Notes: generated by a model from the letters alone, not told the origin. Positions 28,513 to 36,009 are shown, numbered from the stretch's first letter. The stretch: DNA of 64,000 nucleotides from Nitrospirillum iridis (GCF_014205765.1 NZ_JACIIZ010000002.1:248001-312000), one strand, 5' to 3'. Numbers and translations: made by a program.

Positions 28513-29601
28513 ATGGACATGAAGCGGAGGGGATGGACGCTGCCGTTGGTGGGCCTGGCGCTGTTGGCGGCGGGAACGGCAGCCGCCGGGCCGCGAGAGG
28601 TGCGGGCCGCCCTGGACCAGAGCGTGCCCGGCCTGCTGACCAGCGCCAAGGTGCCCAGCGTGTCGATCGCGGTCATCGAGGACGGCAAGGTCGCGCTGAC
28701 CACCGCCTACGGCGAGCAGAGCCCTGGCGTGCGCGCCACGCCGGCCACGCTGTACAATATCGCCTCGCTGACCAAGCCGGTGACGGCGGAGGTGGTTCTG
28801 CGCCTGGCCTCCCGCAAGATCGTGTCGCTGGACGCGCCCATGGCGGACTACTGGACCGATCCGGACATCGCCAATGACGACCGCCGCCTAGCGCTGACAC
28901 CGCGCCTGGCGCTCAGCCACCAGACGGGGTTCCCCAACTGGCGGGGTCAGGGCAAGCCGCTGGCCTTTCAGTTCACGCCCGGCACGTCCTACGGCTATTC
29001 GGGGGAGGGCTATCAGTACGTCGCCCGCTATGTGGAGAAGAAGACGGGGCAGGATTTCGAGAGCCTGGCCCAAGTCGTGCTGTTCAGGCCGGCGGGCATG
29101 AACGACACCGCCAGTGGGCGCAAGCCCTGGTTCGACGGCCGCGTCGCCGTGCCCACGGACGCCGCCGGCAAGGCGCTGGAGCCGGGCTTCGCCTCGGGGT
29201 ACAATGCCGCCGACCTGCTGTACACCACGGCCGGCGACTATGCCCGCTTCATCGTCGGTGTGCTGAAGGACCAGGACCTTACAGCCGCCGTGGCGGCGGA
29301 CCGTCGGCACATCCAGGTCAGCCAGATGGCGGAGATGTGCGCCGGCGCCAAGGCCGCCAGTTGCCCCGTCAACGCCGGTTTCGGCCTGGGCTGGCAGGTG
29401 CTGGAATTCAATGGCGAGACGGTGATGATGCACACCGGCCGGGATGAGGGCGTGTCCACCTTCGCCTGGTATAGTCCCACCACGCGCCAGGGAGCGGTGT
29501 TCCTGACCAACAGCGACAACGGCTTCCAGCTGGTGCTGCCGGTGTTCGAGACGCTGGGGGCCAGCCCGGCCTTCATGGCGTACCTGCGCGGCCAATCCTG
29601 A
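28513..29601 (+). CDS. Exported beta-lactamase-fold serine hydrolase
   Basis: 362 residues with a signal peptide ending near AAAG. It contains the serine beta-lactamase/PBP4-type motifs: SxxK as SLTK (near residue 90), YxN-like YSGEG and a C-terminal HTG in place of KTG, all typical of the class C-like esterase/DD-peptidase group (COG1680). The start at 28513 follows GAGGTGGGG. LSHQTGFPNW is a family landmark after the nucleophile. Function could be peptidoglycan, D-amino-acid peptide or ester hydrolysis; true beta-lactamase activity is unlikely given the HTG and missing Asn. Confidence 0.87.
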   Translation: MDMKRRGWTLPLVGLALLAAGTAAAGPREVRAALDQSVPGLLTSAKVPSVSIAVIEDGKVALTTAYGEQSPGVRATPATLYNIASLTKPVTAEVVLRLASRKIVSLDAPMADYWTDPDIANDDRRLALTPRLALSHQTGFPNWRGQGKPLAFQFTPGTSYGYSGEGYQYVARYVEKKTGQDFESLAQVVLFRPAGMNDTASGRKPWFDGRVAVPTDAAGKALEPGFASGYNAADLLYTTAGDYARFIVGVLKDQDLTAAVAADRRHIQVSQMAEMCAGAKAASCPVNAGFGLGWQVLEFNGETVMMHTGRDEGVSTFAWYSPTTRQGAVFLTNSDNGFQLVLPVFETLGASPAFMAYLRGQS

Positions 29602-29639
29602 GACCAGCCGCACTACCCCCAAGTTTTTTCCGGCGGCGC

Positions 29640-29673
29640 TGTCGGATCCGGGCATACTCGCACCGTCCTTGGG
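29640..29673 (+). promoter_or_regulatory. Candidate ECF42-type promoter of the yciI-sigma operon
   Basis: TGTCGG (29640-29645), 18 bases, then CGTCCTTGGG (29664-29673), 46 bases before the YciI start. The same motif with the same spacing recurs at 31400-31434. The halves fit the -35 TGTCGA-like and -10 CGTC-like elements described for ECF42 promoters. Confidence 0.7.
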
Positions 29674-29718
29674 AAGAACCGGGTTCAACCCGGCCCCCGC
29701 CGCTGGAGGATCACGCCC

Positions 29719-30096
29719 ATGCTCTACGCCATCCTGTGCTATCACCGCGAAGACGTCGTCGGTTCCTGGACCAAGGAGGAAGATGACGCCGTCATGGCCA
29801 AGCTGTCGGTCGTGCATGAGAAGCTGGCGCGCGAAGGCCGCCTCGGCCCCGTGGCCCGCCTGCTGCCCACCACCGCCGCCACCACCCTGCGCAAGGACAG
29901 CGACCCGCCCCTGGTGATCGACGGCCCCTTCGCCGAAACCAAGGAGCAGTTGCTGGGCTTCTACCTGGTGGAGGGGGAGACGCTGGAGCAGATCCTGGAC
30001 ACCGCGCGGGAATTGGGCCGCGCCAATCCCGGCGGCGCGTACGAGATCCGGCCGGTGGGCCACTATTACCCCGCCACCGCCACCGCCAAGGCCTGA
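29719..30096 (+). CDS. YciI-family DGPF-domain protein
   Basis: 125 residues forming a single ferredoxin-like YciI/YCII domain. The defining DGPF motif is present in LVIDGPFAETKEQLLGFYLVE. Proteins of this group are the usual genomic partners of ECF42 sigma factors, and here the sigma gene starts 5 bases downstream, so the two are translated from one mRNA. Biochemical activity is unknown; in ECF42 loci they are thought to be output or signal proteins. The start is preceded by GGAGGATCACGCCC. Confidence 0.9.
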   Translation: MLYAILCYHREDVVGSWTKEEDDAVMAKLSVVHEKLAREGRLGPVARLLPTTAATTLRKDSDPPLVIDGPFAETKEQLLGFYLVEGETLEQILDTARELGRANPGGAYEIRPVGHYYPATATAKA

Positions 30097-30100
30097 TGCC

Positions 30101-31372
30101 ATGGCCGAGGCCGCCGACATGGCCTGGATAAACACCGCCCTGACGGCCGCGCGGCCGCAGGCGATGGGGGCGCTGCTGCGCTATTTCCGCGATCTGGACA
30201 GGGCGGAGGAAGCATTCCAGGAGGCCTGTCTGCGGGCGCTGAAGGCGTGGCCGCGCAACGGCCCGCCGCGGGACGCCGCCGCCTGGCTGATCCTCGTCGG
30301 CCGCAACGCCACCGTGGACAGCCTCCGCCGCCTGGCCCGTCAGCAAGCCTTGCCGGAGGAGGACACGCTGCTGGCCGAGGGGGGCGAGGACGACGCCGAA
30401 GCCACCCTGGCCGATCGGCTGGATGGTGCCGACTATCGCGACGACATCCTGCGCCTGCTGTTCATCTGCTGCCCGCCGGACCTGCCGGCCGCGCAGCAGA
30501 TCGCCCTGGCGCTGCGCATCGTTTCCGGCCTCAGTGTCGCGGAGATCGCCCGCGCCTTCCTGATTGGGGACAGCGCTATGGAACAACGCATCACCCGGGC
30601 CAAGGCGCGCGTCACCCGTTCCGGCGTGCCGTTCGAGACGCCCGGCGCGCCGGAACGGGCGGAGCGGCTGGGCGCCGTGGCGGCCATGCTGTACCTGCTG
30701 TTCAATGAGGGCTATTCCGCCGGCGGCGACACGGTGGAACGCCGAGCACCCCTGGCGCAGGAAGCCATCCGCTTGGCCCGTCTGCTGCTGCGCCTGTTCC
30801 CGTCCGAGCCGGAGATCATGGGCCTGCTGGCCTTGATGCTCTTGCAACAGGCCCGCGCCGGTGCCCGTTTCGATGCCGACGGCGCCGCTGTGCTGCTGGA
30901 AGACCAGGACCGTGGCCGCTGGAACGGCCCGATGATCGCCGAAGGACTGGCCCTTATCGACAAGGCCATGCGCCACGGCCGGCCCACACCCTATCTGGTG
31001 CAGGCAGCGATCGCCGCCCTGCACGCTCGCGCGGCCACCGCCGCCGATACGGACTGGACGCAGATCGATCTGCTGTACGCCACGTTGGAACATATCCAGC
31101 CGTCACCGGTGGTGACGCTGAACCGCTCCGTCGCCACCGCCAAGGTTCGGGGGCCGGCGGCGGCGCTGGCCATGATCGAGCCGCTGGCCGACCGGCTGGC
31201 GGGCTATTTCCACTTCTTCGGCGTCAAGGGCGCCTACCTGACCCAGTTGGGCCGGACCGCCGAGGCGCGGGTGGCGTTCGACCGCGCCATCGCCCTGGCC
31301 CACACCCCGGCGGAAGCGGCCCACATCCGCCAGCATCTGGACGGCCTGCAGCGGGAAGCCACGCCGACATAG
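30101..31372 (+). CDS. ECF42-group RNA polymerase sigma factor with C-terminal TPR-like extension
   Basis: 423 residues, more than twice a minimal ECF sigma factor. Region 2 is seen in RYFRDLDRAEEAFQEACLRA and WLILVGRNATVDSLRR; region 4 in IVSGLSVAEIARAFLIGDSA and the following RITRAKARV. The remaining 230 residues are a helical extension with the LYLLFNEGYSA block and repeats such as LTQLGRTAEARVAFDRAIAL, diagnostic of ECF42, a group with no anti-sigma gene in which the extension itself regulates activity. Its likely targets are its own operon and the VOC-SRPBCC pair downstream, both preceded by the same promoter motif. Confidence 0.92.
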   Translation: MAEAADMAWINTALTAARPQAMGALLRYFRDLDRAEEAFQEACLRALKAWPRNGPPRDAAAWLILVGRNATVDSLRRLARQQALPEEDTLLAEGGEDDAEATLADRLDGADYRDDILRLLFICCPPDLPAAQQIALALRIVSGLSVAEIARAFLIGDSAMEQRITRAKARVTRSGVPFETPGAPERAERLGAVAAMLYLLFNEGYSAGGDTVERRAPLAQEAIRLARLLLRLFPSEPEIMGLLALMLLQQARAGARFDADGAAVLLEDQDRGRWNGPMIAEGLALIDKAMRHGRPTPYLVQAAIAALHARAATAADTDWTQIDLLYATLEHIQPSPVVTLNRSVATAKVRGPAAALAMIEPLADRLAGYFHFFGVKGAYLTQLGRTAEARVAFDRAIALAHTPAEAAHIRQHLDGLQREATPT

Positions 31373-31399
31373 CCCTCCAAAAAAAAATCGCGCATCCCC

Positions 31400-31434
31400 T
31401 GTCGGACGGGAATTGGGGGGAACCGTCCTTGGGG
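31400..31434 (+). promoter_or_regulatory. Second candidate ECF42-type promoter
   Basis: TGTCGG (31400-31405), 18 bases, then CGTCCTTGGGG (31424-31434), 76 bases before the VOC gene at 31510. It is the same as the site upstream of yciI while the 18-base spacer differs, as expected of promoter elements rather than a copied segment. Confidence 0.7.
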
Positions 31435-31509
31435 ACAGCCGGTCATAGGCTGGCGGCATGGCCTGACTGTCGGCACCCAAACACCGGATACGGAAACAGG
31501 AGGATCACC

Positions 31510-31977
31510 ATGGCATCCGATATCGCTCAGCCGGCCCAGCAGGGCGTCATTCCCCACCTGGTCGTTGGCGACGCGCGGGCGGCGCTGGCCTTCTATGTCG
31601 AGGCCCTGGGCGCGCGCGAAATATTCCGCATGCCGGCCAAGGACAGCCCGCGCCTGCTGCATGCCGAGATCAGCGTCAACGGCGCCCGTATTTTCCTGCG
31701 TGACGATTTCCCGGAATACCGGGCGGAGCATGGCGGCACCAGCGCCCCGCCGACCGTGCTGAATGGAACCAGCGTGGTCCTGCACCTGGAGGTGGCCGAT
31801 TGCGATGCCGCCATGGAGAAGGCTTTGGCCGCCGGCGCCAGCGTGACCATGCCGGCCATGGACGCGTTCTGGGGCGCCCGCTATGGCCAGGTGGCCGACC
31901 CGTACGGCCATCTGTGGAGTTTCGCCCATCCCCTGGCCGCTCCAGGCGAGCCCTGCCCATTGGCCCAGGCCGACTGA
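31510..31977 (+). CDS. VOC-family (PhnB-like glyoxalase fold) protein, ECF42-linked
   Basis: 155 residues starting after ACAGGAGGATCACC. VVGDARAALAFYVEALGA, the motif LHLEVADCDAAMEKALAAGA, and WGARYGQVADPYGHLWSF are typical of the PhnB/YycE side of the VOC superfamily, proteins often wrongly named bleomycin resistance proteins or 3-demethylubiquinone methyltransferases. It has its own ECF42-type promoter and is followed by an SRPBCC gene 29 bases away. Together they look like the effector part of the ECF42 response; the substrate is unknown. Confidence 0.88.
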   Translation: MASDIAQPAQQGVIPHLVVGDARAALAFYVEALGAREIFRMPAKDSPRLLHAEISVNGARIFLRDDFPEYRAEHGGTSAPPTVLNGTSVVLHLEVADCDAAMEKALAAGASVTMPAMDAFWGARYGQVADPYGHLWSFAHPLAAPGEPCPLAQAD

Positions 31978-32006
31978 CCTACAGCGATAAAGGAAGGATG
32001 CGCACC

Positions 32007-32549
32007 ATGACCGACCCCATCGCGCCCGAGTTCCGCCTGAGCCGTCGTTTCGCCGCCAGCCCGTGCCTGCTCTGGTCCGCCTATACCGAGCCGGAGCGCC
32101 TGCGCCTGTGGTGGGGCCCAAAGGGCTTCAGCTGGGTCCGGGGGGCGTTGGACCTGCGCCCCGGGGGCACCTTCCTCTATGGCATGCGCGCGCCCGCGTC
32201 GGGCCCGCACACCGGCGATTTCACGATGTGGGGCAAGTGGACCTTCCGGGAGATCGCGCCGCCCGCACCCCAGTCGCCCGGCCGGTTGTCCTTCCTGGTG
32301 TCCTTCACTGACGCGGATGGTACGGCGGTGCGCCATCCCTTGAGTCCCAGCTGGCCGCTGGAGGTGCTGAGCACCATCGGCTTCGCGGTGGCGGACGGCG
32401 GTACCCGCCTGGACTGCGCCGCCGTGGCCGTCAACGCCACAGCGGAGGAGGAGGCGACTTTCGGCGCCGGGCTGGAAAGCATGCGGCAGGGATGGGGCGG
32501 CACCCTGGACCAGCTGGATGACTACCTGGCCCGGGTGCAGGCCGCCTGA
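32007..32549 (+). CDS. SRPBCC/AHSA1-family protein, ECF42-linked
   Basis: 180 residues. LSRRFAASPCLLWSAYTEPE followed by RLRLWWGPKGF and DLRPGGTFLYGM are the START/AHSA1 fold landmarks; the C-terminal helix is ESMRQGWGGTLDQLDDYL. Such domains bind hydrophobic ligands or act as enzymes; they are repeatedly found with DGPF, VOC and ECF sigma genes. AAAGGAAGG lies directly before an ATG at 31998, so the ATG at 32007 has the better spacing. It follows the VOC gene closely and is probably the last gene of that transcript. Confidence 0.86.
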   Translation: MTDPIAPEFRLSRRFAASPCLLWSAYTEPERLRLWWGPKGFSWVRGALDLRPGGTFLYGMRAPASGPHTGDFTMWGKWTFREIAPPAPQSPGRLSFLVSFTDADGTAVRHPLSPSWPLEVLSTIGFAVADGGTRLDCAAVAVNATAEEEATFGAGLESMRQGWGGTLDQLDDYLARVQAA

Positions 32550-32625
32550 GGCCGAGTGGCGCCACCGCCATAGACAGGGATTATATAGACCGGGACGGCC
32601 CCGCCGCCGCGCGCAGGCCAACGGG

Positions 32626-32853
32626 CTAATTCAGGGCAGGGCCCCCGCGCAAGCGCGCCAGCAAGAAACGGAGCGCCAGTGGCAATGGCTCAGCCACGGC
32701 GTCGCAGAACATTTCGCGCAGCCGGTCATCCACCACGTCCGGGATGATGTCACAAGGGCCAGCATAGGCCGCAGCCGTCGGGAAGTCCGCGGCCAGGAGG
32801 GGGGAAGGAGACAGAGTGCGCTGAAATGCAATGCTTTTCTGCCGCTTTGCCAT
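32626..32853 (-). CDS. nepR: NepR-family anti-sigma factor
   Basis: 75 residues. The last half, DDRLREMFCDAVAEPLPLALRFLLARL, fits the NepR core consensus in which two helices wrap the EcfG sigma factor (LRxxYxxxxxEPxPxxxxxLLxxL). AGGAAGGG lies just before the ATG. In alphaproteobacteria NepR holds EcfG inactive until phosphorylated PhyR captures it, switching on the general stress response. The gene points away from the EcfG gene at 33305, whereas nepR and ecfG commonly form one operon. No phyR lies in the window. The 35-residue N-terminal extension is not conserved. Confidence 0.78.
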   Translation of the reverse strand: MAKRQKSIAFQRTLSPSPLLAADFPTAAAYAGPCDIIPDVVDDRLREMFCDAVAEPLPLALRFLLARLRGGPALN

Positions 32854-32900
32854 GACGCCCTTCCTAAAATCCCGGGCCTATGCCCTTCGCTCCATCCCTA

Positions 32901-32925
32901 AAGCGGCTAATCGCGGCTTTGTTCC
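32901..32925 (-). promoter_or_regulatory. Possible EcfG-dependent promoter of nepR
   Basis: On the minus strand GGAAC (32925-32921), 16 bases, then GCTT, 48 bases before the nepR start. The -35 matches the EcfG consensus GGAAC exactly; the -10 (consensus near CGTT) matches poorly. Confidence 0.35.
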
Positions 32926-33234
32926 GCGTGGGCAACGGGATAACGCCCATTCCATGTAGGCCGAGCCGCCCCGCGCCTGTGGCGATGGGCGTAGGTGAGG
33001 GGAAGCGCCTTACCACAAAATTGCCCTTCCTCTCCTTTGAAAAGACTAGACCCAGGGACCGCTGCGAGCGAAGGCGCATAATCGGATGGTCATAGACCTT
33101 ATGTAAAATAGACCTAATAAATACAGCGATAAACCTAGGGTTATTCCCGAAATATGGAGGGACGATTTTTTTGTCTTCTGTTTATAGTGGGCTCACGAAG
33201 ACGAATAATTTCGGGGAAATACGAACCCAATTCC
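32926..33234. other. Intergenic region between divergent nepR and ecfG
   Basis: An AT-rich stretch of about 310 bases with no supported ORF; it must contain the ecfG promoter. Near-consensus boxes such as TTTATAGT around 33181 are visible, but no GGAAC-N16/17-GTT element was found for ecfG on the plus strand. Confidence 0.45.
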
Positions 33235-33296
33235 GCCCGCTACCAGATACGATTTCTTAAAGTGTTTAAGATCGTAGCGGGCCTTTCACAAAAAGG
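33235..33296 (+). promoter_or_regulatory. Structured ecfG leader: long hairpin plus ribosome-site hairpin
   Basis: A 9-bp stem (33235-33243 with 33274-33282) encloses an inner stem (CGAT/ATCG and CTTAAA/TTTAAG around GTG). A second hairpin, CCTTT (33282-33286) with AAAGG (33292-33296), buries the ribosome site of ecfG, 8 bases before its ATG at 33305. The two share base 33282. This suggests translational control of ecfG. Confidence 0.55.
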
Positions 33297-33304
33297 TGTG
33301 ACCC

Positions 33305-33883
33305 ATGCCATCCGCCGAGACATCGCCCACCTTTCGTGACGACCTGATCAAACTCATCCCGGCGATGCGCGCCTTCGCGCGGTCGCTGACCAACAACGCG
33401 TCTGACACCGACGATCTGGTACAGGACGCGATCGTCCGGGCGTGGTCACATGCCGGCCAGTTCACCCCCGGCACCAATCTGCGCGCCTGGCTCTTCACCA
33501 TACTGCGCAATCGCTATTACTCCGTCGCCAAGCACCAACAGCGCGAGGTGGGCGACCCCGATGGCATCCACACGGCGCGGCTGACCATCAGCCCGGCGCA
33601 GGAGTGGGGCATCGCCGGCCGCGAATTGAAGGTGGCGCTGATGAAACTACCCGTGGAACAGCGCGAGGCGCTGGTCCTGGTGGGGGGCGCCGGCGCCAGC
33701 TACGAGGAGGCGGCGGAGATTTGCGGCTGCGCTCTGGGCACCATCAAAAGCCGCGTCAACCGTGGCCGGGCCCGCTTGGCCGACCTGATGGGCATGGCCG
33801 TGGGCGACACCGGGCTGGGTACGCCGGCCGCCATGGCCTCATCCAGCGCCTGGGACTCGTTCCACCGCGTCGGTAACCATTAG
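33305..33883 (+). CDS. ecfG: EcfG-family general stress sigma factor
   Basis: 192 residues. Region 2: LIPAMRAFARSLTNNASDTDDLVQDAIVRAW with the -10-reading helix LRAWLFTILRNRYYSVAKH; region 4: LPVEQREALVLVGGAGASYEEAAEICGCALGTIKSRVNRGRARLADLM. These are hallmarks of the ECF15/EcfG group that directs the alphaproteobacterial general stress response from GGAAC-N16/17-GTT promoters. The 35-residue tail after region 4 is longer than usual. It is divergent from the NepR gene and followed by four short stress-type genes on the same strand. Its leader forms strong hairpins over the ribosome site. Confidence 0.9.
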   Translation: MPSAETSPTFRDDLIKLIPAMRAFARSLTNNASDTDDLVQDAIVRAWSHAGQFTPGTNLRAWLFTILRNRYYSVAKHQQREVGDPDGIHTARLTISPAQEWGIAGRELKVALMKLPVEQREALVLVGGAGASYEEAAEICGCALGTIKSRVNRGRARLADLMGMAVGDTGLGTPAAMASSSAWDSFHRVGNH

Positions 33884-33971
33884 GTCACCGCGGCAGCCAT
33901 TAGGCGGGGCCCGCCACCCCAACCCGATCACCACCGTTCAGTTTGGTAAAAAGTAAAAGGATGTCGGTGAA

Positions 33972-34196
33972 GTGCCTGACAGGAAACCGTGGTCGCGGGA
34001 TGCCACCCAGTGGAAGCGCATGTCCACCCAATGGCTGGCATCCCAGGAACCACCCGGGGGCCTGGCCATGCCGGATTACCAGCCGGGTGACCCGGCGGGC
34101 GGGCAGGGTCCCACGGACGGCCTTAACCCGACCGTGTCGCCCCTTTCCTGGGAGGAAATGGCTCATGCCGTCCCTCCGGTTCGCGCCGCCGCCTGA
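33972..34196 (+). CDS. Small hypothetical protein
   Basis: A 74-residue reading frame starting with GTG; third codon positions are strongly G/C as in real genes here, while the overlapping frames are low-complexity. The protein is Trp- and Pro-rich (WSRDATQWKRMSTQWLASQE) and ends PLSWEEMAHAVPP. No family is recognised and the ribosome site is weak, so it may not be translated. Position after ecfG suggests a stress-linked gene if real. Confidence 0.4.
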   Translation: MPDRKPWSRDATQWKRMSTQWLASQEPPGGLAMPDYQPGDPAGGQGPTDGLNPTVSPLSWEEMAHAVPPVRAAA

Positions 34197-34255
34197 CGGA
34201 CGGAACCAGCCGTCCCGTCGCCGCCCCGTCCATCCCCAGACAGAGGACCTATCCC

Positions 34256-34411
34256 ATGCTTGGCACCATCTTGCTTGTCGTCCTTATCCTGCTGTTGCTC
34301 GGCGCCATTCCCAGTTGGCCGTATAGCCGCGGCTGGGGCTATGGCCCCAGCGGCCTGCTCGGCGTCGTGCTCATCGTCGTTCTGGTCCTGGTGTTGACAG
34401 GCAGGGTGTAG
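34256..34411 (+). CDS. DUF3309-family small membrane protein
   Basis: Only 51 residues: MLGTILLVVLILLLLGAIP, then SWPYSRGWGYGPSG, then a second hydrophobic helix ending GRV. This hairpin of two membrane helices around a WPxSRGWGYxPSG loop is the complete DUF3309 signature. Members are widespread in alpha- and betaproteobacteria, and are often induced in stress; the function is unknown. CAGAGGACCTATCCC precedes the ATG. It lies between ecfG and two other small genes, consistent with EcfG control, though no clear EcfG promoter was found. Confidence 0.85.
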   Translation: MLGTILLVVLILLLLGAIPSWPYSRGWGYGPSGLLGVVLIVVLVLVLTGRV

Positions 34412-34459
34412 CCGCCCGTCGGCCGGCGGTACCCGGCGAACCCCTGGAGGGAGATACAG

Positions 34460-34747
34460 ATGACCGCGCACGAGCCCATTCCGGACATGGACACATTGCT
34501 GGGCGATGTGTCGCGCCACTTCGAAACCCCGCATGATCTGGTCGCCAGCGACCAGTTGAACCGTGAGGAGAAAATCCTGCTGCTGCGCCATTGGGATCAT
34601 GACCTGCAGTTGATGATGGTCGCGTCCGAGGAAAACATGACCACCGGCCTGCCGGCTTCCACCGCCGATCAACTGACGGCGGTGAAGGCCGCCTTGTCGG
34701 CCTTGGGCGACGTGGCCGAACCATCGGGCCCTGCCAAGGTCGGCTGA
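34460..34747 (+). CDS. Small hypothetical protein, stress-cluster type
   Basis: 95 residues, acidic and helical, with DLVASDQLNREEKILLLRHW followed by DHDLQLMMVASEENMT. Short proteins with this LTREEKxxxLxxWxxDxxxLxxAxEEGM pattern are common in alphaproteobacteria, usually near general stress genes, and have no known function. The ribosome site GGAGGGAGATACAG is strong. It is 48 bases downstream of the DUF3309 gene and 55 bases upstream of the next small gene, so the three may form one stress operon. Confidence 0.75.
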   Translation: MTAHEPIPDMDTLLGDVSRHFETPHDLVASDQLNREEKILLLRHWDHDLQLMMVASEENMTTGLPASTADQLTAVKAALSALGDVAEPSGPAKVG

Positions 34748-34802
34748 ACCGCCCTGAACGCCCAATCCATCCCCATCACGCCCCATCAGGGAGGAGCGTC
34801 CG

Positions 34803-35057
34803 ATGACCGGCAACGATAATGAAGGCGAGGGCAGCCGCAAGGCGACCCGCGCCTATGGCACGCACACCCGGGCGTTCGTCGCCACCGGCAAGGTGGCGGA
34901 AAAGGCGCGCGCGGCGGCCGACGCCCTCGACGGTCCGGAAGCCCAGGACCTGAAACGTGCCGAAGCCTTGGGCAAGGCCCGCGCCAAGGAGGAGGACCGG
35001 CTGCTGTCACCGGGCACCGCGTCGTCGGATGATGCCGACACGCATCGTCGCGGATAG
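34803..35057 (+). CDS. Small hydrophilic hypothetical protein
   Basis: 84 residues with no hydrophobic segment; the middle is Ala/Lys/Glu-rich and likely helical (KVAEKARAAADAL, then DLKRAEALGKARAKEED), the ends disordered. It starts after GGGAGGAGCGTCCG. Proteins of this composition resemble small desiccation or stress-protectant proteins, but no family is recognised. It is the last gene of the run downstream of ecfG. Confidence 0.65.
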   Translation: MTGNDNEGEGSRKATRAYGTHTRAFVATGKVAEKARAAADALDGPEAQDLKRAEALGKARAKEEDRLLSPGTASSDDADTHRRG

Positions 35058-35171
35058 CGCTTTCACGCCATCCGCATGGGAACGGTGGCGTGGCACGGCC
35101 TTGATAATCAAGGAATGTCGCACTTCGTTTTTGAGTCCACCCGCCGCCATAAGAAGAGCCGATAAGGAAGA

Positions 35172-35222
35172 TTATGGGAAATAATCCCAAAATGCTGATT
35201 TTATGAGGCCATTTTCCCATAA
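35172..35222. promoter_or_regulatory. Inverted repeats upstream of AraC-type gene
   Basis: TTATGGGAAA (35172-35181) and TTTCCCATAA (35213-35222) are perfect inverted copies separated by 31 bases. A smaller hairpin TGGGA-AATAA-TCCCA overlaps the first arm. They lie about 110-155 bases before the AraC-type start at 35328 and may be operator half-sites. Confidence 0.45.
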
Positions 35223-35327
35223 CGTCCGTCTCGACAACACCGGCTTTGCGCGAATTTGCACCCATTTATTCGACAGCGGCACGCGGGGCGCCCAACACTG
35301 TCGCAGGGTCAATCCAGGGATGAAGCC

Positions 35328-35882
35328 ATGCTTACGATCGTGCAAGGGCCCGGCACCGCCGCCTTCGCGCAACGCCGGGATGAGATTGCCGCCTTGTTGA
35401 AAAACGCCTTGGCCTTACTGGAAAACGACAGTGCCGCCGCCGCCATCTGCTTGCAGCGCGCGGCGGAATTGCTGCGGGATCGGGCGGCCGAGGCGCCCCC
35501 GGTCACCGGCGGCTTGGCGCCCTGGCAGGTTCGCCGGGTCCAAGGCCACATCTGCCAGCATCTGGCGGATGCCGTCCGCATCCGTGACGTGGCGGCGCTG
35601 GCGCGGCTCAGCACCAGCTATTTTTCACGCGCCTTCCGTATCACCTTCGGCATGCCGTTCACGCAGTACATCATCCAGCAACGCATGGAATGCGCCAAGC
35701 GGTTGATGGCCACCACCGACGAGCCGCTGTCCCACATCGCCTTGACGTGTGGCCTGGCCGACCAGGCTCATCTCACCCGGCTGTTCCGCCAGACCATGGG
35801 CGCCACGCCGGCGGCCTGGCGGCGGTGCGCCCAGGACGCGCCAGGACCGACGGCGGGCGGCCTGACGCCTCAGGCAGCCTGA
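35328..35882 (+). CDS. Short AraC-family transcriptional regulator
   Basis: 184 residues. Residues 70-172 hold both helix-turn-helix motifs of the AraC DNA-binding domain: VRIRDVAALARLSTSYFSRAF with FGMPFTQYIIQQRMECAKRL, then PLSHIALTCGLADQAHLTRLFRQTMGATPAAWRR. The first 65 residues are a helical segment (RRDEIAALLKNALALLEND) with no cupin or other known sensor domain, so the ligand-binding half typical of AraC proteins is absent. CCAGGGATGAAGCC precedes the ATG. No obvious target gene is adjacent. Confidence 0.86.
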   Translation: MLTIVQGPGTAAFAQRRDEIAALLKNALALLENDSAAAAICLQRAAELLRDRAAEAPPVTGGLAPWQVRRVQGHICQHLADAVRIRDVAALARLSTSYFSRAFRITFGMPFTQYIIQQRMECAKRLMATTDEPLSHIALTCGLADQAHLTRLFRQTMGATPAAWRRCAQDAPGPTAGGLTPQAA

Positions 35883-36009
35883 AGGGGCGGTGCGGCAGGG
35901 CGGAAATAATCACAAGGGTCGGCGGCGCCCGTGGTGCTATAGAGGCGCCATGGGCGTTCCGCCCTCTCGTGTCACCGCCCGACCTTTCATCGTCCAGAGA
36001 CCGCAACCC

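Noticed and set aside
31478-31483. Third TGTCGG upstream of the VOC gene
   Set aside because: No CGTCC-like element follows at 18 bases, unlike the sites at 29640 and 31400.
33943-34326. 127-codon plus-strand ORF overlapping the small genes after ecfG
   Set aside because: Arg/Pro-rich, and out of frame with the clear DUF3309 gene at 34256, which it overlaps.
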